Shown one piece after another: positions 1 to 6,050 of a DNA stretch of 7,127 bases. This DNA comes from Thermodesulfatator atlanticus (GTDB lineage: Bacteria; Desulfobacterota; Thermodesulfobacteria; Thermodesulfobacteriales; Thermodesulfatatoraceae). The stretch spans positions 1 through 7,127 of the forward strand of contig DROK01000224.1 in the NCBI GenBank assembly GCA_011321895.1, written 5' to 3'. The position numbers and the translations under genes were made by a program. A model generated the notes under the pieces. It was given only the letters and a program-made list of their open reading frames with translations, had not been told where the DNA came from and ran no database searches. Positions within the stretch are counted from its first letter, which is position 1. The number at the start of each line of letters is the position of its first letter.

Positions 1-2
1 GG

Positions 3-362
3 CATGAGATGGGGCAGAACCTGTTTAAGACCATGGCGGATCTGGCCCCGGCCTTCGGGATGATCGGGACCCTGATCGGGCTGGTCCAAATGTTATCCAC
101 CATGGATGATCCGAAATCCATCGGTCCCTCCATGGCCGTGGCTCTGTTGACCACCCTTTACGGAGCGGTGATGGCCAACCTCGTCTTCACCCCCATTGCC
201 AATAAGCTCGCCTTAAGGGCCCAGGAGGAACAGCTGAATTACCGTCTCATCATTGAAGGGGTAATCGGTCTTCAAAAAGGGCTGAACCCCCGGGTGCTGG
301 AAGAGATCTTAAAGGCCTTCTTGCCTCCGAAGAAACGGGAGGCCTTGGGCGGAGAAGGTTAA
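3..362 (+). CDS. motA: Flagellar motor stator protein MotA/PomA, C-terminal part (5' end outside window)
   Basis: The window opens inside this gene, and 119 C-terminal residues are visible. The frame is open to the left edge, so the ATG at 9 is internal and not the start. MotA/PomA is the cytoplasmic-membrane subunit that, with MotB/PomB, conducts ions and drives the flagellar rotor. Visible parts are transmembrane helix 3 (APAFGMIGTLIGLV, fragment residues 15-28), helix 4 (about 43-66), and the cytoplasmic tail with charged helices and the typical NPR segment (95-97). The two conserved prolines of the family are present at fragment residues 16 and 64. Thr23 and the Thr50-Thr51 pair sit where Na+-type PomA has its ion-pathway threonines (known in Vibrio PomA as T158, T185, T186), and the tail also resembles PomA. 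The TAA stop directly abuts the ATG of motB with no spacer, so translation is probably coupled. Family assignment is very secure; Na+ use is inferred. Confidence 0.95.
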   Translation, partial: HEMGQNLFKTMADLAPAFGMIGTLIGLVQMLSTMDDPKSIGPSMAVALLTTLYGAVMANLVFTPIANKLALRAQEEQLNYRLIIEGVIGLQKGLNPRVLEEILKAFLPPKKREALGGEG

Positions 363-1139
363 ATGGGCAAAAACTGTCCGGAAAAGAAAGAAAAATGCGA
401 AGCCGGTGCACCGAAATGGATGACCACCTTCTCCGACCTCATGTCGCTCCTTATGTGTTTCTTCGTCCTTTTGCTCTCTTTTTCCGAGATGGACGTGGCC
501 CGTTTCAAGGAAGTGGCGGGTTCTTTGCGGGAGGCCTTCGGGGTGCAACGGGAAGAGGTGGTTTTTGAAATCCCTAAAGGGATCGACGTGGTCTCCACGG
601 AATTTCCCGCCAAGTTTACCGTGGACGAGATCCTTGAACGGATAAAATCCGCGGTAAAACTCGAGTTGATCAAGGGAGAAATCCAGATCGAAAGCCTCAA
701 GGACCGGGTGGTGCTGCGTTTTAAAGACGGGGTCCTTTTCGCCAAGGGGAGCGCGGAGCTTACCCCGCGGGCCAAGCAGATCCTGTTAAAAGTAGGGGAG
801 GTGCTTGAGCTCTTTGACGGGGAAATTATCGTGGCTGGCCACACCGATAATACCCCGGTGCGCAACGGGCGTTTTCGCTCCAACTGGGAGCTTTCCGCCG
901 CCCGGGCCGTTTCCGTGGTGGAATTTTTGTTGAAACACAAATTTGTCCTGCCCCGCCAACTGGCTGCGGTGGGCTATGGTCCCAGCCGACCCCTTTACCC
1001 CAACGATACCGAAGAACACCGGGCGGCCAACCGGCGGGTGGAAATCATCCTGCTGCAACCCAAAGTACCGCTCCTTGAATACCGGGAGGCGTTTTCCGGG
1101 AGTAAGGAACAGGAACCCATCCCCCAGGAGGCCAGATGA
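363..1139 (+). CDS. motB: Flagellar motor stator protein MotB/PomB (OmpA-like peptidoglycan-binding)
   Basis: A complete stator B subunit of 258 residues, a little short for the family. It anchors the stator to peptidoglycan and carries the ion-binding aspartate. A Cys/Lys-rich cytoplasmic N-terminus leads to PKWMTTFSD, with Asp25 as the ion-carrying residue, and a single transmembrane helix (about 22-41). A plug/linker region starting SEMDVARFKE follows. The C-terminal OmpA/MotB domain (about 115-232) has AGHTDNTPV at 158-166 and the peptidoglycan-binding NRRVEI at 223-228. The helix reads TFSDLMSLLMCFFVLLLSFSE, with Phe-Ser before the Asp as in PomB/MotS and not the Tyr-Ala typical of proton-type MotB, so Na+ coupling is likely (inference). 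The ATG is preceded by GGAGAAGG at 351-358 inside the motA end and follows the motA stop immediately. The stop overlaps the next gene's start in an ATGA. A short Pro/Glu-rich tail after the OmpA domain has no assigned role. Confidence 0.96.
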   Translation: MGKNCPEKKEKCEAGAPKWMTTFSDLMSLLMCFFVLLLSFSEMDVARFKEVAGSLREAFGVQREEVVFEIPKGIDVVSTEFPAKFTVDEILERIKSAVKLELIKGEIQIESLKDRVVLRFKDGVLFAKGSAELTPRAKQILLKVGEVLELFDGEIIVAGHTDNTPVRNGRFRSNWELSAARAVSVVEFLLKHKFVLPRQLAAVGYGPSRPLYPNDTEEHRAANRRVEIILLQPKVPLLEYREAFSGSKEQEPIPQEAR

Positions 1140-1705
1140 GCGAAGAAAAAAGGCGTTTTATCAGGATTTACGACCGGGTACTTTTAAGGCTCAAACCTTT
1201 GGCACGGGAAGAATTTGAGCAAAAGCTGGCCAATTTTCGGGAAGGCAAGGAAAGGCCCTGGATTGACCCTGTCCGCCCCCCGGGGGAGGTGGTGAAGTTT
1301 GAGTCTTTTCTCAAACGCCTCCGGGAAAGGGACCGGGAATTGGCCGGTATCTTACAGATCCTAAACCAGAAGCTGGACCGCATCTTGATACATCTTTTGG
1401 GAAAGGAATTTTTAAAGGGATTTCAGGAAGTGGAAGCCAATATAAGTGCCGGGGGCTTGAGGGTCAGGCTGGATAACGCCCCCCAGCCCGGGCAGCTTTA
1501 CGAAATAGACCTCGGTCTCTTACCGGATTGGATCTTTTTAAAGACCTTTGGCGAGGTGATCAGGGTGGACGAGTGTGAGGAAGGGGGCTACGAAGTAGCC
1601 TTTAAATTCGTCTGGATTACCGAAGCCGACCAGGACAAACTGGTGCAACACATCTTCCGGCAACAGGTCCTCCAGATCCAGGCCAGCAAACGGGTAAAAA
1701 CCTAA
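1136..1705 (+). CDS. PilZ-domain protein (probable c-di-GMP receptor) with internal coiled coil, in the motAB operon
   Basis: A 189-residue cytoplasmic protein with no signal peptide or membrane segment. Two halves of the PilZ ligand site are visible: an RxxxR motif at Arg6-Arg10 (RRFIR) and an [D/N]xSxxG motif at Asn102-Gly107 (NISAGG). The rest of the beta-barrel follows (GGLRVRL, a hydrophobic YEIDLGLL strand, VIRV, YEVAFKFV), then a C-terminal helix rich in Gln and Lys (about 162-185). In ordinary PilZ domains the two motifs lie some 20-30 residues apart; here 91 residues separate them. Residues 55-87 follow an unbroken heptad pattern. This resembles the atypical, oligomeric PilZ class (tPilZ of xanthomonads), but the assignment is from memory. 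The ATG overlaps the motB stop (ATGA) and has a strong AGGAGG at 1126-1131. Placement after motAB suggests it adjusts stator function or motility in response to c-di-GMP. It lacks the YcgR N-terminal domain. PilZ call fairly sure; role inferred. Confidence 0.82.
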   Translation: MSEEKRRFIRIYDRVLLRLKPLAREEFEQKLANFREGKERPWIDPVRPPGEVVKFESFLKRLRERDRELAGILQILNQKLDRILIHLLGKEFLKGFQEVEANISAGGLRVRLDNAPQPGQLYEIDLGLLPDWIFLKTFGEVIRVDECEEGGYEVAFKFVWITEADQDKLVQHIFRQQVLQIQASKRVKT

Positions 1706-3309
1706 GGGCAGGCCCCGCAGCGTTTACAGCGGCCAAGGACACAGCCCGGGCTTGGGCGTCCGGAAAGGGCCTTTTCCCATTCTTCCCAGAGGAAAGAGCG
1801 TTTTACCCCCAAAGAGACCACCTCCCAGGGGAACAGTTCGTCCTTTTCCCGGGTGCGGCTTACCAGAAATTGGGGGTTTACCGGTAGCAAGGTCAGGGCC
1901 TGGTTGAGGTTTTTCCCTTCGGCCAGGGCCAGGAGCAGGGGTTTTAGGCGGCGGTCACCCCGGGCGATAAGGGCTTGGAGCTTGGCCCATTTGGGCAGAT
2001 CCGTGGTGAGATGAGTGTTGGGGATCTTTTTTACCGCCTGCTTTAGCCATTTGAGCTTTTTCTTGAGCCCGGAAACCCCCTCAAAAGGGGCCCACTGGAA
2101 CGGGGTGTGGGGTTTGGGCACAAAAGAGGCCACACTTACCCTTAATTCTACCACGTAACCCCGGGGCTTGGTTTCCTGGTCAAGCACGTGTTTTATTTGG
2201 CGGAGGAGTCTGGGGATCCCTTCAAGATCCTCCCGGGTCTCTCCGGGAAGACCCACCATGAAATACAGTTTTAAGACCCGGATCCCCACCCTGGCCAGTT
2301 TGCGGGCGGCTGCCAGCAGGTCTTCGTCCTTCAAATTTTTGTTGATAACCTGGCGCAGCCGCTCGGTTCCGGTCTCCGGGGCGATGGTGGCGGTGCGTTG
2401 CCGGGCCAGAAGTTGGGCGAAAGTCTCCGTTAAGGCGTCGGCCCGAAGGGAAGAGAAGGTCAGCGTACAGTCCTTGGCTAGCAGGGCCTGGGCCAGGCTT
2501 TCCACGGTTTCGGAGGCGGCAAATTCAAGCCCTATAAGACCGACCTTGGCCCCCTGGGGGATGATTTCCAGGGCCTTTTGCAAGGTCTCTCTGGGCCAGG
2601 GACGGGGCGGGCGGTAGAGGATGCCTGCGGCACAAAAGCGGCAGGCGCGTCCGCAGCCCCGCCCGATTTCCAGGAGGTAGGTCTCTTCAAAGACGGTGTG
2701 CGGGGTAAGGAGCCGGGAAAGCGGGGGCTCTTTGATCGCCCGGGCGATAACCCGGGTGACCGGGGGGTGCTTTATTTCCTTGAGTCTTCCCTCCTCGTCA
2801 AAAGTTATTTCATAATCTGCCGGGAGAAACCCCGGTATTGCGGTAAAAGGTCTGCGGTCCAAGATTACTTCCACCAATCTGGCGTGGATGGCCTCTATTT
2901 CGGCCAGCAAAAGACCGTCCACAAAAGGGGTGAAGGGGTCGGGGTTTAGCCAGGTGGCGATGCCCCCGGCCAGGACCGGAGGGCCTCCTTCTCTTTCTTC
3001 CCTCAAAGGGGAAAGCCCGGCTTCTTTTAAGATCTTGATGAGGTTAACCAGGTCCGTTTCAAAGGAGACGGAAAATAAAATGAGGGCAAAGTCCGTGAGG
3101 GGCCGGCTGGATTCCACAGAGCGCAGTTTTTCTCCTTCTTCTGGTAGAAAAAACCGTTCACAGACCAGGTCCTCGTAACGATTTAGATATTCGTAGACCA
3201 GGCGAAAACCCAGGTTCGACATCCCCACCTCGTAAGTGTTGGGGAAGACCAGGGCGATGGGGAAGCGTCCGGTCCAGCGTTTTTTGAAATACCCCTTCTC
3301 AGCCTTCAT
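1702..3309 (-). CDS. B12-binding-like radical SAM protein, TIGR03960-like, substrate unknown
   Basis: A 535-residue cytoplasmic protein. The N-terminal half (about 15-150) looks like the B12-binding-like domain found before many radical SAM cores (ALVFPNTYEVGMSNLGF at 19-35, PVLAGGIATWLNPDPF at 111-126). No DxHxxG cobalamin-ligand motif is seen. The radical SAM core (about 210-440) carries the 4Fe-4S/SAM motif Cys219-x3-Cys223-x2-Cys226. It also has IAPETGTERLR (309-319), GLPGET (353-358) and FVPKPHTPFQW (396-406), typical of the TIGR03960 group. The last 13 residues hold four more cysteines (523, 528, 531, 534), suggesting a second metal site. The usual DUF2344 partner is not adjacent. An upstream extension to 3582 is open but lies inside galE. 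Met at 3309 is preferred because homologous-looking sequence begins right after it. No Shine-Dalgarno precedes this ATG. The TAG stop overlaps the stop of the PilZ gene. The reaction is unknown; methylthiotransferase is unlikely because no TRAM-like end is seen. Confidence 0.87.
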   Translation of the reverse strand: MKAEKGYFKKRWTGRFPIALVFPNTYEVGMSNLGFRLVYEYLNRYEDLVCERFFLPEEGEKLRSVESSRPLTDFALILFSVSFETDLVNLIKILKEAGLSPLREEREGGPPVLAGGIATWLNPDPFTPFVDGLLLAEIEAIHARLVEVILDRRPFTAIPGFLPADYEITFDEEGRLKEIKHPPVTRVIARAIKEPPLSRLLTPHTVFEETYLLEIGRGCGRACRFCAAGILYRPPRPWPRETLQKALEIIPQGAKVGLIGLEFAASETVESLAQALLAKDCTLTFSSLRADALTETFAQLLARQRTATIAPETGTERLRQVINKNLKDEDLLAAARKLARVGIRVLKLYFMVGLPGETREDLEGIPRLLRQIKHVLDQETKPRGYVVELRVSVASFVPKPHTPFQWAPFEGVSGLKKKLKWLKQAVKKIPNTHLTTDLPKWAKLQALIARGDRRLKPLLLALAEGKNLNQALTLLPVNPQFLVSRTREKDELFPWEVVSLGVKRSFLWEEWEKALSGRPSPGCVLGRCKRCGACP

Positions 3310-3351
3310 GAAAGATATTTTACTTGGTTTGAGGGCGGGAAAGGAGGAGAC
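3310..3351. promoter_or_regulatory. Divergent intergenic/promoter region between the radical SAM gene and galE
   Basis: This 42-bp gap is the only non-coding stretch in the window and must carry at least the 5' signals of both divergent genes. On the minus strand TAAAAT (3322 down to 3317) lies exactly 7 bases before the radical SAM ATG, which has no ribosome-binding site; this spacing suits a transcript beginning at or near the ATG. On the plus strand TATTTT (3316-3321) could be a -10 for galE, giving a leader of about two dozen bases. Neither has a convincing -35 hexamer, so both promoter calls are tentative. Confidence 0.4.
3341..3347 (+). promoter_or_regulatory. Shine-Dalgarno of galE
   Basis: AAGGAGG is an almost complete match to the anti-Shine-Dalgarno of 16S rRNA, 4 bases before the ATG at 3352. 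It fixes the galE start and implies strong initiation. On the opposite strand it falls in the upstream region of the radical SAM gene. Confidence 0.85.
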
Positions 3352-4332
3352 ATGAAAAAGAAAATTTTGGTCACCGGTGGGGCCGGCTACATCGGCTCCC
3401 ACGTCCTGAAGGCGCTTGAAAAAGAGGGCTTTTCCCCCGTAGTGATAGATAATCTTTCTTCCGGGCACCGGGAGGCCGTACTCTGGGGGCGCCTGGTGGA
3501 AGGTGATTTGCGGGACCAAAAGTTTTTGACGGCCTTTTTTGAAGCAGAAAGGCCGCTGGCGGTACTCCATTTTGCGGCCCATATCGTGGTCTCAGAAAGC
3601 GTGGTTGAGCCGCTTAAATATTACGAAAACAACCTGAGCGGTACGCTCAATTTGCTGCTTTGCGCCCAGAGGTTCGGGGTTAAGGCCTTTGTCTTTTCTT
3701 CCAGCGCTGCGGTTTACGGCGCCCCGGAAAAGATTCCGATCCCGGAAGACCATCCCGTCCGTCCCATCAACCCTTACGGGGCCAGCAAGGCCATGGTGGA
3801 ACAGGTCTTAAAGGACGCCTTTCGGGCCTATGGTCTTCCTTTTGTGGCGCTGCGTTATTTTAACGCGGCCGGGGCGGATCCTTCGGGCCTCATCGGGGAG
3901 GCCCACGAGCCGGAGACCCACCTCATTCCCCTCTTGCTGCAAACCGCCCTGGGGCAAAGGCCCCGCTTTTTCCTCTATGGGGCCGACTATCCCACCCCTG
4001 ACGGTACTTGTATCCGGGACTTTATCCACGTCGAAGACCTGGCCACCATCCACGTCCTGGCCCTCAAGTATTTGCTGGATAAAGGGGAGAGCCTTATCCT
4101 TAACTGCGGTTACGGCCACGGTTACTCGGTCAAAGAGGTCCTGGAGACCGCCGAAAAGGTGGTAAAGCGCCCCATCCCTTACGAGCTCAAAGAAAGGCGC
4201 CCCGGGGACCCACCGGTCCTGGTGGCTGACCATAAACTCTTAAAAGAGACCTTTTCCTTCCACCCCGCCTTTGATGACCTGCAGGCTATCATCGAGACCG
4301 CCTGGCGCTGGGAGCAGAACCGCCGTTACTGA
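3352..4332 (+). CDS. galE: UDP-glucose 4-epimerase GalE
   Basis: A 326-residue extended short-chain dehydrogenase/reductase, full length for bacterial GalE. It interconverts UDP-glucose and UDP-galactose (some homologues also act on UDP-GlcNAc) with tightly bound NAD, in the cytoplasm, feeding LPS, capsule or exopolysaccharide synthesis. The Rossmann NAD motif is TGGAGYIGSH (Gly9, Gly12, Gly15). Further marks are DNLSSGH (33-39), the catalytic Ser region FSSSAAVYG (115-123), the Tyr142-x3-Lys146 pair (PYGASK), RYFNAAGADPSG (168-179), and the GTCIRDFIHVEDL segment (218-230) diagnostic of GalE. It has its own strong Shine-Dalgarno and stands alone on the plus strand, diverging from the radical SAM gene. 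Its TGA stop overlaps the end of the converging TIGR03790-TPR gene by 7 bp, leaving no room for a terminator between them. Galactan-related use is inferred from lpxK nearby. The exact sugar substrate cannot be decided by eye. Confidence 0.96.
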   Translation: MKKKILVTGGAGYIGSHVLKALEKEGFSPVVIDNLSSGHREAVLWGRLVEGDLRDQKFLTAFFEAERPLAVLHFAAHIVVSESVVEPLKYYENNLSGTLNLLLCAQRFGVKAFVFSSSAAVYGAPEKIPIPEDHPVRPINPYGASKAMVEQVLKDAFRAYGLPFVALRYFNAAGADPSGLIGEAHEPETHLIPLLLQTALGQRPRFFLYGADYPTPDGTCIRDFIHVEDLATIHVLALKYLLDKGESLILNCGYGHGYSVKEVLETAEKVVKRPIPYELKERRPGDPPVLVADHKLLKETFSFHPAFDDLQAIIETAWRWEQNRRY

Positions 4333-6050
4333 ACCTTGCTGAACTCTGGCCAGAGCTCAGCCAGCTCAGGCATGGTTAAAACCTTGTTTTTGATGTGTTC
4401 CGCCCGCTTTTTCTTTCCCCCGCACATCAGGGCCCGGTAAAGCCAGGGGAGATAGGCCCAGGCCTGCGGCTGAAGGGCGATGGCCTTTTCCAAATAACTT
4501 GCGGCCTCAAGGCACTTTTGCTGCTCAAGCTTGATGCGTCCTGCCAGATAAAGGGCTTCGGGGATCTCTTCCCGGGCCAGGGGCTTGGCCAGAGCGAGGG
4601 CCTGGTCGTAGGCCTTATCTTCGAAAAGGAGAAGGGCAAGGAGCAAGGCGGCTTCTTTTTCCTTGCGGGGTTTCAGAAATTTCGTAAGGCGGTTTTTGAG
4701 TTTGGGGTTCCGGGAAAGGGCCAGGAGGAGGCCGAAGGCCTCTGGAGGTAAGGTTTCTTTTTGCCGGGAAAGGGCCTTTAATTCGTCAAAGGCCTTCTTC
4801 TCCAGGCCAAGGCGCAGGTAAACCCGGGCCAGGAAGAGGTGGTCTTTTTCTTTAAGGGCCCGGGCCAAGCGCCTCTTCCGCTCGGCAAACCAGGGGCCTA
4901 TTTCCCGCCGGATAAAGCGGGTCTTTCCAAGATGGGTAAAAGGGTCGCCGATCACCACCGTCTGCCAGCTGAGGTAGGCCAGAGAACGGTAATAGGCTTC
5001 GGCCAGGGGTTTTCCCGCCAGATAGGCCGGGAACAAGAGGTGGGGTCTGGCTGAGGCCGAAAGATAGGGCTCGTAAACGTTTCCGGAAATACCGGTAATA
5101 CCCAGTCTTATCAGGTCACCGATGAGGGACTGGGGAGAGCCCCCGAAATGCTTGTGTTTGGCGTGCCAGGGGGCTCCCACCTGCCAGTCCGGCGGTGGTT
5201 CGGCAAAGGTACGGGCGTTGGTGCTCACAAAAGTAACCCCCACGGCCCCGGGTAAGAATTCAAAAAACAGGCGGCGGTTACGGGGATAGTTGGGGTCGTT
5301 TGAACCCCAGGAGGCGTAGCCGATAACCCTTTGGGCCGAGGCCAAAAAGGCCGGCTCAAAGGAGGTCAAAAACCGGAGCCCGTTAACTCCCTTAAGGCGC
5401 AGGTAAGTAGCGTAGAGCCAGTTATCCCCCGGGCTCAAAGGGCCGTCCCTGGCGTCGAGGACCAGGGTATAAGGAGGGGTGGTGTCTTTGGCTTGAACCG
5501 CCCTCTTGATCAGGGCGTATACGTCTTCCGGGCGGTAACCCGCCAGCCTGGTAACGAGATAAATATCAAAACGGTCATGGTCAAAGGGCAGGTTTTTAGG
5601 GGCGTGGAAATAAGGGTTTTTGAGCCATCCGCCCAGCCGGTAGGGGCCATAAAGCATTTTGCGGTAGAGTAAGGTTAACTCTGAGTCCACGGAGGCGGCC
5701 TCACCGTCTCTGGCTACCCTTCCTTTTATCTTGTGCGGGACCTCAGGCATGAGGACCAGGACCAGGATCTGGTCTGCCAGACCCTGGGCTTGCAGGAAAG
5801 TCGCCAGAGGCCTTTCCAGGTACTTCAGGTAAATGGGCCGGCTTATCTCTTCCCGGCGGGGAAGGGAAAGGAGGAGTACGTTCTTCCGGGGGATACGGCG
5901 TATTTTCCGGTAAAAGTCAGCCACTTCCCGGGAAAAAGGGCTGTGCTTGTTGGCCACGATGAGGACCCTTTCCGGAGTTAAGTAGCTTTCCAGGGCCCAG
6001 GCCTTTGGGACGAACAGCCACAGAAGGAGTATCCCGCTTAGCCAGCGCAA
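4326..6050 (-). CDS. Secreted TIGR03790 family protein with C-terminal TPR-like repeats
   Basis: A 574-residue exported protein of unknown function. From TTG at 6050 it begins MRWLSGILLLWLFVPKAWA, a short signal peptide with an AWA cleavage site before Leu20. The TIGR03790 domain (about 25-375) shows RVLIVANKHSPFSREVADFY, RIPRKNVLLL, SVDSELTLLYRKMLYG, YLVTRLAGYRPEDVYALI, GYASWGSND, GNVYEPYL, LAEAYYRSL and VIGDP, in the order known for the family. The family is known to occur mainly in genomes with exosortase. The domain has no cysteine, so a cysteine-peptidase mechanism is ruled out. The tail (about 395-574) is helical with TPR-like units (such as PEALYLAGRIKLEQQKCLEA followed by ASYLEKAIALQPQ), an addition to the usual domain. 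The frame is open to a TTG at 6095, but 6050 gives a proper signal peptide, a purine-rich AGGGAG at 6061-6066, and only 13 bp overlap with sfsA. The end overlaps galE by 7 bp. Family call secure, start moderately so. Confidence 0.85.
   Translation of the reverse strand: MRWLSGILLLWLFVPKAWALESYLTPERVLIVANKHSPFSREVADFYRKIRRIPRKNVLLLSLPRREEISRPIYLKYLERPLATFLQAQGLADQILVLVLMPEVPHKIKGRVARDGEAASVDSELTLLYRKMLYGPYRLGGWLKNPYFHAPKNLPFDHDRFDIYLVTRLAGYRPEDVYALIKRAVQAKDTTPPYTLVLDARDGPLSPGDNWLYATYLRLKGVNGLRFLTSFEPAFLASAQRVIGYASWGSNDPNYPRNRRLFFEFLPGAVGVTFVSTNARTFAEPPPDWQVGAPWHAKHKHFGGSPQSLIGDLIRLGITGISGNVYEPYLSASARPHLLFPAYLAGKPLAEAYYRSLAYLSWQTVVIGDPFTHLGKTRFIRREIGPWFAERKRRLARALKEKDHLFLARVYLRLGLEKKAFDELKALSRQKETLPPEAFGLLLALSRNPKLKNRLTKFLKPRKEKEAALLLALLLFEDKAYDQALALAKPLAREEIPEALYLAGRIKLEQQKCLEAASYLEKAIALQPQAWAYLPWLYRALMCGGKKKRAEHIKNKVLTMPELAELWPEFSKVQ

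Noticed and set aside
9..362. motA as a complete small gene starting at the ATG at 9
   Set aside because: The frame is open upstream to the window edge, and the visible part starts just before transmembrane helix 3 of a four-helix protein, so it is a truncated view of a longer gene.
359..940. Long open frame opposite motB (and similar open frames opposite the other genes)
   Set aside because: Their products are low-complexity Ser/Arg/Gly-rich translations without domains, as expected for shadows of GC-rich coding sequence, and they lie wholly opposite secure genes.
1706..1735. Imperfect GC-rich inverted repeat near the radical SAM stop
   Set aside because: It lies within codons of the Cys-rich C-terminus, has a bulged stem and is not followed by a T-run on either strand, so it is not an intrinsic terminator.
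3310..3582. N-terminal extension of the radical SAM protein to 3582 (minus strand)
   Set aside because: The extra 91 residues lie opposite the strongly supported galE start and Rossmann motif and resemble no domain. Family-like sequence begins just after the Met at 3309.
4710..4776. Thirteen-base direct repeat CCGGGAAAGGGCC at 4710-4722 and 4764-4776
   Set aside because: Both copies encode the same Ala-Leu-Ser-Arg residues in the helical tail of the TIGR03790-TPR protein. This is explained by coding and base composition, not by a mobile or regulatory repeat.
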